Position numbers and translations under genes: made by a program
From: Membranipora membranacea
Lineage: Eukaryota; Bryozoa; Gymnolaemata; Cheilostomatida; Membraniporidae
Direction: 5' to 3'
DNA length: 64,000 nt
Assembly (NCBI GenBank): GCA_914767715.1
Contig: OU612067.1
Span: 16,063,001 to 16,127,000 of the forward strand
Shown: in pieces, positions 1 through 13,667 of the stretch
Numbering within the stretch: position 1 is the stretch's first letter
Layout: each line of letters opens with the position of its first letter
Notes under the pieces: model-generated
What the model was told of the DNA's origin: nothing
Databases searched by the model: none
What the model saw: the letters and a program-made list of their open reading frames with translations, nothing else

Positions 1-1048
1 CGAAAAATTATGATGGAGCTTCAATGCAACCCTCTTGATAAAACATTGTGATAAATGTCAAAGATATTCGACAGGGAAGTTGATAACAATTGCCATACTC
101 TTTCACTGATTATTATGATATTATAATGCACATTGGCTCACAATCAATGCTCCCAGCCAATCACATAGGCGAAATTGTCGAATACCTTATCTAGTTCACT
201 ATATTATATTATGCCATTGTGTCGGATAAATTGGTTCCAGTAAGTACTAACTTTGAACTACAGTATTTCCCTCATATACCGCTCAGCAAACAGGAGCATT
301 GAGCGCATTGACAGTTTTACAAATGGGTAAGTGCACTAGCTTTGAAGGTTTTGGAATGGGCTCATATTCTGCTATACTTGGGACACGCATGACATGATGG
401 CCGGGCTCTATATCTGGTGCTGCATCACTTTGCAGGCTTGTCCGAGTTACCCTAAAAACCTCCTGCCGGCAGGACGGGGCAGCACCCAAGTTGATGAAGC
501 TCTTATAATCTTTGATCTTTTCGTTCTTTTATTCAGAGAAACCATAACTTCCCACTTCTGGCGAGTGTTACACACAGAGTTTTAATGTTACAATGTTTTA
601 ACTAACTGCACCTATTGTTATAATAGGTTGAAAACTAGACCTAATGGCTGCGACCTTAGCAGAAACGTTTCACTAAACTTTTAGGTGGACAGTTGGGTGG
701 TTATAGGGTTAGCCCAAATATCTTGTGTCATCCTACGAAAGAGGGCTACATGTCATGCTTAATTGGGACAAAGACCAATAATTTCCGTTGTCGATTTGCC
801 TTATCCCAGTTATGTTATGAGGACTTATACCAAGTAGGTCTATCACTACTGTACATACTCAATAACAAGATTGATATGTAATAGAGGTAAGTTTATAAAG
901 TTAGCTCAATAGCCAAACTTTCGTGCAAAATGTATAAGTTGTCCAGACCTAACATGCTAATAACCATACTGGCTGTTGCAAACAGATGTTTTTACTTGTA
1001 TTTTCGGTCATGATACAAACACAAAATTTCAAACTCTTCATATTAGGT
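1..1048. other. Region upstream of R1, no gene recognised
   Basis: No coding exon, RNA gene or repeat family is supported here. It precedes the first recognisable exon of R1 at 1049 and presumably holds its promoter and 5' UTR. I see no convincing TATA box. A non-coding first exon cannot be excluded. Confidence 0.4.
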
Positions 1049-4000
1049 ATGAGAAGTCTGTCCAGATGTAGCTGCCTCCATCTGCTCCTCACAGCATTCA
1101 ATCTCGCATTTAGCCAACATGTCCCTTCAGCAATACTTTGCTCACATGGTGATGCTCTACCACAGAGATTTGGACAAATAATTCACAAACAGGATAATGT
1201 TGGGCTAAACAGAAGCTGTGAGCTGCATCTGCCAGCGCCATCCTCATCATATATGATCATCGAGGGGATATTTGAGACATCTGATCCCGATGGGTGCACT
1301 TCTGGAACACTATCAGTAGACGGCAATCCATTCTGTGTAACACAGGACCAGTTTGACGCCAACTCATCCAGCTCTGAACGACCAATTCAAACTTCATCGA
1401 ACTCAGCAGACTTCAAAGTCTCGTACTATGACACAGGTGACTCAATATAGAAGTGTTTAGATGATTTTAAACATTCTTGGGTCTAGAAACTCTTTGCAAT
1501 GTATTTTGATGATCATTATCCTGGCACAGGTGGAAAAATTAATATCAGCTTATAGTTCAAAGTTCAAGACCAAAAATGGGATCATATCACAGGGACTGTG
1601 TTTCTAGGTTAACATAAAAAGCTGTCCTTCATGGATAACTTTTTTAAGTCGGCTCCATCGTCTGTTTGGAACTTGCAGATTCACAGGTATTTTTTGGAAG
1701 GTTGGATGATTGTAATGCCATAAATGAATAATGAGTAATAAATAATTTTATCTTCTCATCTGATTAAAAAAATCCCAAAAACTATTGTGAGAAGTGTTCC
1801 GTCTGTTATTGTGCCACTGTAAGGATGATGACACCATATTAAACAGTAAAAAAAACGGGAATGAATAAAAATTACCTGGGTGGTGTATTGATTAAAAACA
1901 TCCCAAATCATTCTCAGATCATTGCTTTCCAAATCACTCACTGCTTGATTGGACTATATATTCCTTCACAATAGTTAGGATTTGAGCATGATGATTGAGA
2001 TGATATGGCTATAAAAGGTCATCAATGGCTGTGACCATATACTGCCAGATTCATCTTTTGTTTTATTTCATTGTAGTTTTCCGATGTGGTTATACACCTC
2101 AGCCACAAGTCAGTGTGACAGATTCAGTATGGTCAGGAGTTATCAGCTCAAGGGTACCTGGACGGCTGGATAATGTGCGCCAACCATCATGTGTAGTGAC
2201 TGTGACAGGGTTACCTTCAGAATCAGCAATAAGGATAAGGCGAGTCGACAAATTCAGGCCAGCAACTCTCATGGTCTCGTTTGGCAAACAAAACAAGACT
2301 GTAAATGCTGCCTCTGGGATCGTTGAGATACTAACTGATGACAAAGGAGAGTTTGATGTCCATGCACCGGGTATCAATAATGAATACGATTACATATCTA
2401 CACAATTTCTGTTAATATATGAAGGTAAGTGAATCAGTCTAGAGTGAATGGCAGGAATTTATATGTATTGAGCGCAATAGAATATTCTTATAAATATACA
2501 CTCAACCCCTATGCATAATTTTGGTATTTTACATGCATTTGGGAGGAGTTTAGTTTCAACATGCAGAAAAATTGTTGTCACATACAACATAAAAAAATCG
2601 GCGCACATGTTAATAGATTGAGTAACAAATATCTGACATTTGACAATAAACTGTAACAATAAATCAGAACACAGTTGTGTCAGCTATAGGGGGTGACACT
2701 GATTTTAGCCATTAAATGAGAAGAGGATCACACATGATTTTGTGTAGAATCTAAAGTTGTTCTGTTAATGAAATATTTAGTTATTAAATGTGGAGATATT
2801 CCCGGTGTGAAAAATGCGACATATGAAGAAGTGACGACACCTTATTTACCAGGGTCTACTACAGTGCGTTATCAATGTATGGAAAACTACCAGTTCACAG
2901 GGGGGTCAACAATCAACTGTCAGAAGAATGGAAGTTATGCCTCCTGGACTAATGGTGTCAAGTGTATACCAGGTATTCAGCAAGCCTCATCTTTGAGGAG
3001 GTTTTTCCAAATTAAACCATTAACAAACAATATCAGTCAATCTTTTACCAAAACATTATTGATCTTCTCAAAAAGCTGTCAATTTGGTGCAATATGTTGA
3101 TGTGATAACCAACTGGCATACAAATTGTCTGATCAAAGAAACATAGAAAATGAAAAAGATTGACGGTATTATGTGTTAAAAAAATTATATTGGTATCGAC
3201 GAATACAGAAATTACCCTTTCATAACTTAAATTTGCTACCCGGTGAGGTGAGATTTATCTTTGAATTTATTTAAGAGTACTGATTGCTGCTTCTTTCAAA
3301 TACCTAACTCAAAGTTACTTTTATGCGACAATTAAATATCTGCTAAATTCTGACAAACTAAATGTTTCTTTTTGTGTTCCAGTACCTTGGTGTGTTGTTG
3401 ACCCAGTCACCATTGCAAACTCAATACCTACTGTGGTGACTCTGAACAGAACTATGGAGTACACATGTAAAGAAGGATATGAGTCTCCTTATGGTACAAA
3501 TTCTACTCTAGTGTCCTGCAGTTCTACAGATAATGAGACAATACCCTGGACATGGAATGATACAAATATACAGGATACTTTTAGTTGTACACCCGGTGAG
3601 AATTCCGCGCACTTAATGAGGAAAGTGCAACATAAGCTTTTTTTTGCTCTTGTTTTCTCGCCATTTTAATGTCTAGGCTCTTACTGCCAGCAAAGAAGGC
3701 TATGTACAATACTACCTAGCTTGTTATCATTAACCTTCCACAAAGGCCCTTACTCTGCACTTCTGCACACATTCTTAACTTACCAGATTCTACTTGCAAA
3801 AGCTTTGCTACTATGTCTATATCCGCTATTATTCTACAGTACAATGCAATGTATCAGAACTCACAGCGCTAGCCAATGTTACGATATCAACTACTAAAGA
3901 ACCAGTAGTTTACATGGAGACAGTAGATTATGAATGTGATGAGGGTTTTACTGAACTGACGGAGGAGATAACATGTCAGAGTAATAAAAACTGGTCAACA

Positions 4001-7000
4001 TATCAACTGTGTGAGGAAGGTAAGTGATATAAAAAATTAGCTGAGTTCGCCAGCTTATTGCTGGTGTTAAATGAAATCGATAATCATCGAACAGTTATGG
4101 ATCAGACTTTTCTGTGATGAGTTGACCTTGGCTCAGAACTAATCAGGAGTAATTGGGCGACCGCCAGACCTCCTTTCGGATCAGGTTTTTGCTGCATTAC
4201 ATAGTTGATTATGCTAACATTACAACTTGTCGGGATCACTTACAACTCTCACTAGCATGCTTGGGACAATTCTTTTTTTTATTTCTTCAATCTAGTGCAA
4301 TGCAGTATGCCTGAATTTATCAACGCAAATGCATCGAACTTTCCACTAACTCCTCTAACTTACCGCACTGTACTAAACATAAGCTGTAATTCTGGCTATC
4401 AGCTGCTAAACGGTGACATAGAAACCAGTATCATTTGTACTGCAGCTGGAAGCTGGAATGCCACCCTTCCGAAGCATCCGAACTCAGATGTTAGGGTAGT
4501 GAAATGCGAAAAGATTCCTGGTTAGTCAAATTAGTTTCCCAGCTGCTTTTATTGTCTTATCTTAAATGCTCACCTTATGTGACTTCCAATTTTAACTAAT
4601 ATTGGATGGAAGCGTGATGCGAGGCTTTGACACCTTTTCTTGTTTTTAATATTTGAATGAATATTGGTTCTCTAAACCTCTCTGTTTCTTCTCAAAATAA
4701 ACAGGATAAAATCTTTCTTGCTAATGGCTAATTCACCCAGTAAGCTGTAACACGACTGCGAGGAATATATATTTGTACCATGTTGTATCATTTATGTTTT
4801 AGGTACCACCGGCACAGAGCCACAAGTACCTGGCACAGTAGGACCTGTTGGGCTCACTGAAATGCAGATAACCCTGATAGCCTCTGTACCGACAGGAGTA
4901 CTATTTATAGCTGCTGTAGTGATCGTCGCAGTTTGTTGTGTAAGAAAGAACCAAAACCAACCGTAAGTCTGTCCTTGTAGTGGATATCTGTTCGATTATT
5001 AGAAGCAGACTTACTTTGTCAGAGCATCAACCTGGGTGTATAAAAGCAGTAGAGATTTATGCCCTGAAAATACCAGTTACAGGTTTTGCAGCTCCATAGA
5101 ACCTTCATTTTGTTTATCATTTCTGCTCGCTCCCTACTCTAATCCCGCATGGCTTCTAATTGTATTTTTGAATCTCATTGTCTTTGAACCCAAGATTTTG
5201 AATCGGTGACGGGACATGAACTTGATTCTGCACAATATGGTCCTGAACTGGTCCAGACTATATGACTAGATGTATAGATACGAGGCGATTTCGTTGTGGT
5301 GAGATCTTGCAGCCTCTAACCATAAGTTACTCCCATGGACCCAAGTACTACTCTACCAGTTTGTTACTAATATGTTAAACAATTTTGTTTCCAGGTCAGA
5401 ATCTAAAGGAAAAAGTGACACTGAAGGCTACGGTGAGTAATTTTTTATATTCGAAAGTCTCAGTCACTGATAACATCCTGCTCACATTTTCCCTTAGGCC
5501 TAGACATCGCATCGCTACACTTTTAACTTCCCTGTTCATATATAGCCTCATCACCGATAGCTGAATATGTGAATAGATGTTAACATGTAAAGCAGTTTAA
5601 GTTAACACACATTCCACTGATATCACTACCTATAGATAAATATGCACCAGCCAGATAATAAAGAGAGCCCAAGTATATTTTTTGTCCAAGTTTAATCATC
5701 CTCAGCGCAAATTGAAGGTAGATAGATTTGCTCTATTTGGATTCTTCATACAGAGTTGGTCTGGTGCACTGTGATGCGTGTATGCATTTTGGGAGTATGT
5801 ATTCCTAGCCTGAATAGGATTGACGTCAGCTTTATTCACGACATAGCAGACATTGGGTGGCATGGGAGGCAACTCCCAAAACTGAGATAACAATCTATAT
5901 TTTTATTTTGCCCAGACAACGAAAATCTGTATTTTGAGCTGGAGAGGCCGGATGTTGTAGCAAGCACTCAAGGTTTGAGCAATGCATTGTGCTAGTGCTA
6001 GGCGTGAATGCTTTGTCACTTTTCATCTGCATCCCTATCCCAGCATCAAATTATAATTATAGCCGATCAAATGCTTGCCCTCTACCCAACTAAAAAAAAT
6101 CCATCCTATATAGCCTGAGTTCTCTGTATATTCGGTTCCAAAGACTCAAGATACATGCACACTCTGTGGTCATAGAACCCTCAGGTTATGCTGCTATCTT
6201 GCGATATTATGATTGTCCGCTTGTCATTTTAAGTTAGCTTTCAAGGCAGCATGAAAGTGGTATCATGAACCAGTTTTATTAGCTGATTTGACTCGGTATC
6301 TTACCACTTTTGCTTGAAATTTATCTTTCTAGCAAGCCCTCAGCAATCTTGGCTGTTGACGGGAATACAAGGAGGGACACCAACCTAATCTCTTTCAATA
6401 TTTAGTCAGTAAACAAAATGTAGGTTTGTCCTCAAGGGCAGGGGATGGCCAAATCCAATCAAATTGTTTGGCTGATTCTGTAATGCACTGCTTTATCAAG
6501 ACAAGGAACTTCCTTCTTGAGTTTTTTCTGACATAGCCTGCCACTAGTACTATATATTTCATTCAGCTGATTGCGCTGGTATACAACCAAACTTAAACCA
6601 TTGGAAGGTTGTACAATGCTGGCAATATTGGTTTACGCTTGCTTCAGATCCCTAGAAGGAACAAGAAAAGCATTATCTAGTATAGTTTTTACTGATATTG
6701 TAAGCACACAAACTGCACTATAGCAAAACAAACACCAAACTCCTGAGTTGTTTTGTAATGAAATGTTTTTATTTTTTTACTTCCTCACAGGTGTAATCAT
6801 TAGAACCTATGCAGTGTTGTGTATTGTATGTTGTGTCGCTAACAAAAGTTATGCGGAGTAAATTAAGTAAAGACGGTATTGATTTTGTAATCCCCTCTCA
6901 AGTTTTACTTCCTTGTAATAGTCATCCATCCCTAGCGTGCCTGTGCTGCGTGATGCAGACAATTTTTAGCCTTGTCACGCCGCTGGCCGCATTACAAGGC

Positions 7001-8272
7001 TAGTCAATTATAGATTAAAATAGCAGCGAGATTGCTTATATTCAACCACTGCAAAGGAATATACTCCATTTCGATGGATTCAATCGTTCGCCCCTAAAAA
7101 TCTCTTTCCTTTCGATTTCGAGCTACCCTGTGTGGACTTGTGTTGCTTGCCTCACTTTTAAGTTGATTCTGCAGCTGATATGAGTTGCGAGCTTTGCATG
7201 CTGATTGTTGGCAGTATGCCGATTGCCTTTTAAAATCTGTGTATGACTTGTTGCTCATGTATCCATTGCAAGATGTCCCATAAGTTCCCAATAGCCAATG
7301 GCTATCACAGGTTTTCGAGCTGGCATACCATTCTTTCGCAGTGCAGGCCGCTAGTTGCTAGTATTGATCTAGATACCCGCTTTGCCAAAGTTTACTGTGT
7401 TTCGGCTTAGTTTTGTGGAAAGAGTATTTATCCTATGTCTGTCATCTTTGTAGTGAATAACCATTCTATTGGAGCGTATGACACAGTCGAGCTGGAAACA
7501 CCGTCTGGTCCAGCTGCAAATGGCTTTAAGAAGTCATCTAACAAACCGAGCAAAAAGTCGAAAATTAAAACAAATGGAACTGCAGTAGCTGAGTCATCAG
7601 CCAATGGCGCTGGGTAAGTTATCAGATTTTATTGAATGTGATCAAAAGAGATATGGTGAAATGCGTTCATATCACCTCAACAATAAATTCATTTAATTTC
7701 GAATCACCTAAAACTGAATCTGAACAGCAAGTTTGCTAACACTGGCGTGTTTGTGGAAGGGGGACAACTCCCTCTATGGCAATTCGTACGCAAGAGTAGA
7801 CATGCACTGTCCATCCCACCAGTAAAGCTTGACAAGACAGGCTAAGCTTAAGGCTAAGGCTTATCTCAGATGGCCGATAATCAACTATCAGTTGTTCGCA
7901 AAACTTTTATGGCCAGCATCATGTATGAAACTTCCCAATTTTTGATTTTGTAGACCAAACGACCTATATACTGCAGTCACTCCAAAGATGAAACCAAAGA
8001 AAACAAAGCCTATAGAGCCGCCTACCGCCGCCGAGCCTATATACGAGCCTGCTCCGGCTGTCCCTGACAAACATCACGGTGAACAGGAGCCTGATCTAGT
8101 AGAGAACGATTTATACGAGCAGACACCTGGGTACGCTGCAGGGTATGCTACAGGGACTGATGATGTTCAATTTGTCGATAGTGATATTTACGACCAAAGC
8201 GGTCCACCGCCATTGCAATCGTCTGACAATGTTGCCTTTGTAGACAACGACTTGTATGACTTTAATCGTTAG
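1049..8272 (+). CDS. R1: CUB/CCP single-pass receptor with tyrosine-rich tail
   Basis: Eleven exons: 1049-1436, 2077-2424, 2781-2972, 3383-3595, 3840-4019, 4296-4520, 4803-4962, 5395-5432, 5916-5972, 7454-7613 and 7954-8272. They join in frame to about 759 aa. The start is the ATG before a signal peptide (MRSLSRCSCLHLLLT...); more 5' ATGs in frame would bury it. Exon 1 encodes a CUB-like domain with two Cys pairs, and exon 2 a second, more diverged CUB-like domain with one pair. Exons 3-6 each encode one CCP/sushi module with Cys and Trp in family positions. All extracellular exons are phase 1-1, as in shuffled modules. Exon 7 has a Thr/Pro stalk and a helix (about LIASVPTGVLFIAAVVIVAV). The tail is rich in Tyr motifs: LYFEL, AYDTVEL, DLYTAV, PIYEPA, DLYEQT, DIYDQS and DLYDFN. 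YxxL/V sites could bind SH2 proteins; that is inference. Ligand unknown. The donor after 5972 is weak. Confidence 0.87.
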
Positions 8273-11118
8273 TAGCTGCCCCATACGGAAAACATACAGC
8301 ACTAAGCAAAGTACTGATGCAAGATTTTTACATTCCAAGACACTCAGTCTTATGGAATCAACGCCCTAAAACCAATATCATGACATCAATTAATAGCATA
8401 ACCTCGACTTGAGTGGTTTAAAACTTGGCATACAATTCGGTCAACAGCACAATGACGATACAGCTCAGCAATACATAACTTCACAGCGTAAACACTCTGT
8501 CCCCTTATCGGTGTTGCTATGCGCTTGTTATTGTTGTTATGGTATTAGACAAGCAGGGTTAGCTAGGTGGTACTGATAATGTTGGTTAGTCAGGGTTTAC
8601 AGGCTCCATTATCTGTGACACATCCCCATTGTTACTTTCATTATACTGTGATTAGTAGTGACGCTCCTAACATCACTATCTAATCAGTGAAAGTGGTCAT
8701 ATAACCCAGTCACAAAGTTTTAGCAGTTTGTGGGCATTTTAACTGAATACCCCATTACTCAGCCATTTGAACTAAGTACCGCATTACTCAGCATCATTGC
8801 TTATATAAAAGCTTGTTTTTTTATTATTGTTCGATCTCAAATTCGACACACAATGACACCTTCCTAAGCATTCAGACAATACTTTTGAATTTAATGATAA
8901 CCATGTGAACCATAGTTTTTGAAAACAAATTTTGTGCAACATGTTAATCTTTATTTTTAGATTTATAAAACCTTATTTATGTTCACTGAATATAAAAGAA
9001 TGACTAATTTTGTGTCAACAGATTCCATGTTAATGTGTTATTGATCTAGAATTCATAGGGTGCTTTTTAAACCACCCCCCAACCCCTACTATTACTCCTC
9101 TAAAAAAAGTCACTTGTTACTGGCTGCTCTGATATCTAAATATTAACACTCAACTATTACATTCATCGTTCAATGAATAGATCATTGGTTTTGACAGCCT
9201 TAATATCAGTGCATCAAAATGTTTCTCCCCTCTAACTTCATGTTCACATCCACCACTGTTGTTAAGACTTGCTTAGTTCAGCAGCTCCGATTGTTCACAA
9301 CTTCCTCGTATATAGTAACCGATGACCTGGTAATTTTAATATGCCTCTTAGAATCAATGATTTAGGAAGGTTCGATTTCCCCTTTATTTGATAGCTAGAA
9401 ACAACTTTAGTTTCCCCTTCACAGTAGGATTGCTAGTCAAAACTTCATGAGTCTGCAAATTTATCCTGTATAGATTCAAAGACTGTGTCAAAGTAACTTT
9501 TTCAACAGCTTGAAAGACTGTGAGGAGTTAAACTAACAAGTGGTCGACCTCTACTCAAGAGTAATGACAATCAATCATGAGCACTGCTACTGTCATCGAA
9601 TCAGCAGCCTTTCACAATCGGCTGAACGATCACTCTATTTACAACAAGTTCTGCATTAAAATGAGAGGAGTTGTCTCCACCTGAGTAGAGGAATGATAAC
9701 TCCAAGAGAAAAACTCATCGCTATAACAAATTTATTGTTATTATCCTGAAATAAGCTCATTTTGAGATGTCAAAGATTAACAGTTTTTTGGTGAACAGAT
9801 TTATATTCATATTCTTCCACAGCTAATCTGACCATCGAACATCAGATAATCTGTAGCCTTAGGTCAGTGCAATATGCAAAGATGAGTTATGTGCAGTTAC
9901 GATCTTTTGAGCTTCAGTTGCAATTTCAGTAAGTAGAACACCTAGGGGTGGCTCTGTAATGTAGATACTGTATGTGTAGGTCCCACTTATGGCTGATAAA
10001 TCAGGGATGTCATCAACCAAAGTTGGCTTTTTCACCTTGTAACACCAATCTGATCATCTAAGGCTAGCACTCGAGTCAGGAGTGGTCCAATGGTTAATGG
10101 TACGAACTTGCGAGTATTGAGATCCAGGCATAGATATAAAAACAGTATAGATAGGACATTGTGTGCTCCTGTCTATCCTATAATATGATAGCTACTTTAC
10201 TTAATATCTATGGATCCACGTCAGGTTCGATTCCCGGCGCCAGCAGTCAATTCCGATTTGGTACTGGCACACCATTCATACAGGTCCTTGCAGAACTAAA
10301 TATAGCGGAGGTTCACAGTGTGTTTGCACACCCCACACGCAATAAAAAGAACACCCTCAGCCTCTTCGATATAAAGGTATGATTATAGGGCGCATCATGA
10401 GGACTATGGGTCACAGTTCCTGTACTCAAAAAATGGTAACAGCTGATTAATCACTGTTGCCAAGCAGTTTCTTCAGACCCAGGAATGATGCACAAACTTC
10501 ATCTCATACAGCAGGAGATGTATACTCTGAGTCAGTCGGCTGATGCCTGATGTTTCATTTCACAATTTGGACTGCAGAAATTTGATAATGGTAAAAATTG
10601 CAAAGCTATGCAAATAAATATTATGAGGAATTGCGTCTCTTAAAAAAAGTTGCAAAGGGAGTAAGTTTTACACTGCAATCCCAGCAGATGGAAAATAACT
10701 AAACATATATTAAATGGATACACAGGAATGTAAAAGGTTCCAGTTCCAAAGAATAAAGTCAAAAGTAAGTAAATTATTTTATCATAATAAGAAGCATGGC
10801 TTCAACCTAGGAAAGAAACTCAACATCGCAGAAACTGGAATATAACCAAATTTAATCGAGAATGAATAATTTATTGGTTGTTCTGTGTGTGTTCTGCCGT
10901 CCAGCGTATAACAACGCAAATTATATCTGAACAATGTGTATTGTCTGCCAAATATAGAATTAAAATGATCTGCAATCATTCGGTGGGCAAACAAAAACAT
11001 CAAAATCCTAAACAGCAACTGCACGTTTGCTAACTGTAACTATATTCAACAATATCGATGTTATAGTAGATTAAGATTGGACAGGATAAGCAGAAAATAG
11101 GTTCAGTACACAGACATT

Positions 11119-11212
11119 GCACAGCCAGCCCTTAGTAGCGTACAGGATGGCGATTGTGGCCGTAGGCGGTCGCGATCGCCATCCCCAACACTACTAAGAG
11201 CTGGCTGTGATC
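11119..11212. repeat. Foldback element (~95 bp)
   Basis: Two arms pair: CACAGCCAGC...TTAGTAG on the left and CTACTAAGAGCTGGCTGTG on the right, with a second inner pairing around GGATGGCGAT and ATCGCCATCC. The size and symmetry fit a miniature inverted-repeat element. No other copy was seen in this window. Confidence 0.6.
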
Positions 11213-11395
11213 CATTGTAGGTCAGAGGCGGAATACTCTTATTTGTATCGAGGCGAAAACAACCGGCGTTGAATCAGTCCCAGAAAATGACCAAGGTCCA
11301 TATACCTCTATTCAAGTCTGGACATAAAAGCAAGGACCATCAAAATTATTAACTGTGGCCGCATAACTACCAATGCACGATTGCGCTTATCATAT

Positions 11396-11508
11396 CTAGA
11401 TTAAGCATGATCCAATTTGCCTGCATTTAGTTTTTGAGCCGCTGGCAGCTCACCAGTAGAATGGGAATGATCGGACTGCAGGCAATTTGGATCAAACTTG
11501 ATCTACAT
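11396..11508. repeat. Foldback MITE, family 2
   Basis: The outer arms read AGCATGATCCAATTTGCCTG and, inverted, CAGGCAATTTGGATCAAACT. Related elements occur at 41002-41107, 41137-41255 and 59157-59259, all about 100-120 bp, with conserved tips and variable centres. Confidence 0.65.
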
Positions 11509-11716
11509 TATATCCCAAGCACTTAGATGCAGTACAACCTTATATTGTACGGTACCATACAGTTACTAAGTAGTGTTCAGTTGGTCAGATAGCTGCACAT
11601 AAGCACAACACAAGCTTGTCACAGGTAAATGACGTAATGAAATTCAATGGTCTATTTTTCGATTTATCTTCTTTCTGATCCGGTGAAGTATAAATCCTGA
11701 TATACATACAAAATAC

Positions 11717-13667
11717 TTAAAATGGCAACAAAAACAATGAGCATTCAGTTTTTTGTTGGCTTATGATCCATGGCTTATCCACCAGTTCCACTACATTCTT
11801 ATCACTTTCATTTTGCTCTGATGTCGCGACTCCTCTTACATATTCATTGTTCGTATCTTTCACCCTACAATATATATAATAACAAAAACATCAAAATAGG
11901 AAACTGTATTTATAGGAAGAAATATAACATGCAGTACAATATTATATCTGCAGCTTCAAGACTAAGAGAAACAGACATGTACCAAAAACATTATACAAAG
12001 CATGTCACATATTAAAACTTGTAGCATGATGTGGTGAGTACACCGCAGCACGCCGCAGCACGCCGCAGCACGCCCCAGCACGCCCCAGCACGCCCCAGCA
12101 CGCCCCAGCACGCCCCAGCACGCCCCAGCACGCCCCAGCACGCCCCAGCACGCCCCAGCACGCCCCAGCACGCCGCAGCACGCCGCAGCACCTCTTCTAT
12201 GGTATGAGATTTGTCAAGTCAGCGACTACTCTCACACAGCAAACTGAAGAACAGTTTTTTTTAAGACGACACCGATTAAACAACTCTTGCTCCCTGCTGT
12301 GTCCATATGATCATTTTCTTTGTCTATGAGATTTATATGAAGGCATATTCAACACCTACCTTTCAATGCCGAAGAGTTTCCATTTCGTTGACTTTCTAAT
12401 GTTTGTGTGGTCGTAGCTGTTGTTGTTGTAGTTGGTGTTGTAGTTGTGGTTGTAGTTGTAGTTGTAGTTGTAGTTGTAGTTGTAGTTGTAGTTGCAGTTG
12501 TAGTTGTAGATGTGGTCGGGATTGAAATCACTACAAAAGAGCTCCATTTTTATTGGTATCTATTGCCTTGAGCTTCCATAGCTTGACTTCAACAGCGCCA
12601 GGGCCAGCAGCATAGTAGGCTTATTTTCAAAGCAAATCAGGGCTAAGTATGCTTCAGAAATCAGAATGTAAGTTGTAGCAAAATCTTTGGACATGATAAA
12701 AGTTCGGCTAAACTTTATCCCACATATTCTTTCATAGATTATCTATCCATCAATTGACTTACCGTCATAGCTTAGCTTGAATCCATCGTCTCTGGTCCCT
12801 GGTTTACCATTGGTAACAAACTTGAATTTTACTTGATTTTGTTTGACGGTTAAGGTGATGTCTTGTCCAAGTGGAGGGGAACTGTCTTTGTCACTGCAAA
12901 ACTTCACCTTATCACTTGATATTTGTGGTACGATATTCAGAATTGATATGCCACTCAAGCCTGATATTTGAAGATAGTCATTCTCACAGCAACACATTCC
13001 AGCAATATGGTACATCTCAAAGTCGCTGAAGCTGATGATGACACGCTGGTCCGCTTTTAAACCCAACAAAGTTATTGATGCGTCTATGTTGCTGGCATAG
13101 TTGTTATCGCCGTAGCTCAAATGGCTGATTAAGTTACCCTGAGGATAAGAATTAACGTCGTACCGTCCATTCCTGTTGCCACCCAGATATATGGGCCAAG
13201 TTTCTTTAAATGAAAGTAAAATAAATATCAGACATAAACCAACAAATTTGTATCCCTTCGATTCGATTGACTGTTACGAGAATTGGTTAATACAGAAAGC
13301 ATGTGAGGCATTATATCCCTTTGCTATGATTGATCGTTAAAAGGATCAGCATAGTCTAAGTGCTCAGTTGGCTCCAATGTGAGTTAGTGGCATTACATTA
13401 TCAACCACTTGTTTCCATTAGTCTCAACGAGTGAGTGGTTGATAATGTAATACCACTAACTCCACTTACTCCACTAACTCTGAGAGTAGGATCGGCTTGA
13501 TGGCAAAATTAATGACACTATTCGACATGAATTATCGAAATATCCTGATGCTGATAAAAATTGGAGCAGGTATGAAGTATTTTTTAGGTCTTACCTTCTG
13601 CCTTTGTCCGGCTATGCAGAGCTGATGTAACAAAAAGTGTGAAGACAATGTATGTAAAATAACTCAT
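11717..13667 (-). CDS. R2: secreted or defective CUB plus poly-Thr paralogue
   Basis: Clear exons on the minus strand: 13667-13595 (signal peptide, MSYFTYIVFTLFVTSALHS), 13203-12763 (CUB with one Cys pair, motif CCCENDYLQISG) and 12530-12360 (stalk, mostly threonine). All join in phase 1. An exon at 11864-11717 matches the last exon of R3 and R5 (...TSEQ...DKN.VELVD), but diverges before the NELYG ending and stops late. The membrane exon and juxtamembrane exon found in R3 and R5 are not present between 12360 and 11864; only about 170 bp separates the stalk exon from a minisatellite. Joining the stalk exon to 11864 changes phase and gives GGG TGA, so the product would end there. The gene is either a secreted CUB-mucin protein or a decaying copy. 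The CUB is closest to that of R5. Confidence 0.62.
12041..12190. repeat. 10-bp GC-rich minisatellite, 15 units
   Basis: Fifteen uninterrupted 10-bp units. Central units read CGCCCCAGCA; units at both edges carry CGCCGCAGCA. It lies in R2 between the stalk exon and the last exon, where the membrane exons of R3 and R5 would be expected. It stands out against AT-rich surroundings. Confidence 0.95.
12418..12509 (-). repeat. Coding microsatellite (Thr codons) in R2 stalk
   Basis: A GTTGTA-type 6-bp repeat with a few interruptions. Read on the minus strand inside the R2 stalk exon it is alternating ACA and ACT codons, giving a run of about 30 threonines. Length change in steps of 6 bp keeps the frame, so stalk length could vary between alleles. 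Confidence 0.9.
13353..13480. repeat. Foldback MITE, family 1
   Basis: The left arm contains AAGTGCTCAG and TGGCATTACATTATCAACCA; the right arm contains TGGTTGATAATGTAATACCA. It lies in R2 intron 1. Other copies in the window are at 17706-17818, 26191-26293, 43569-43681, 45463-45577 and 45978-46086. Confidence 0.8.

Larger units (their letters stand above)
8273..11716. other. Intergenic space between R1 and R2
   Basis: Lies between the R1 stop and the converging last exon of R2, so it includes both 3' UTRs. It holds two foldback elements (listed separately). A split tRNA-like head is possible: an A-box-like stretch near 10083 and a B-box-like stretch near 10222. No further coding exon is supported. 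Confidence 0.5.

Noticed and set aside
5916-5972. ENLYFE in the R1 tail resembles a TEV protease site
   Set aside because: It is a natural tyrosine motif in an animal exon, lacks the Q-S/G end, and nothing else suggests engineered DNA.
10083-10245. Possible intron-containing tRNA gene
   Set aside because: A-box and B-box-like parts exist but are about 120 bp apart and no cloverleaf stems could be paired; more likely a decayed SINE.
12041-12190. CRISPR-like array
   Set aside because: Units are directly adjacent with no spacers; this is a minisatellite in an animal gene.
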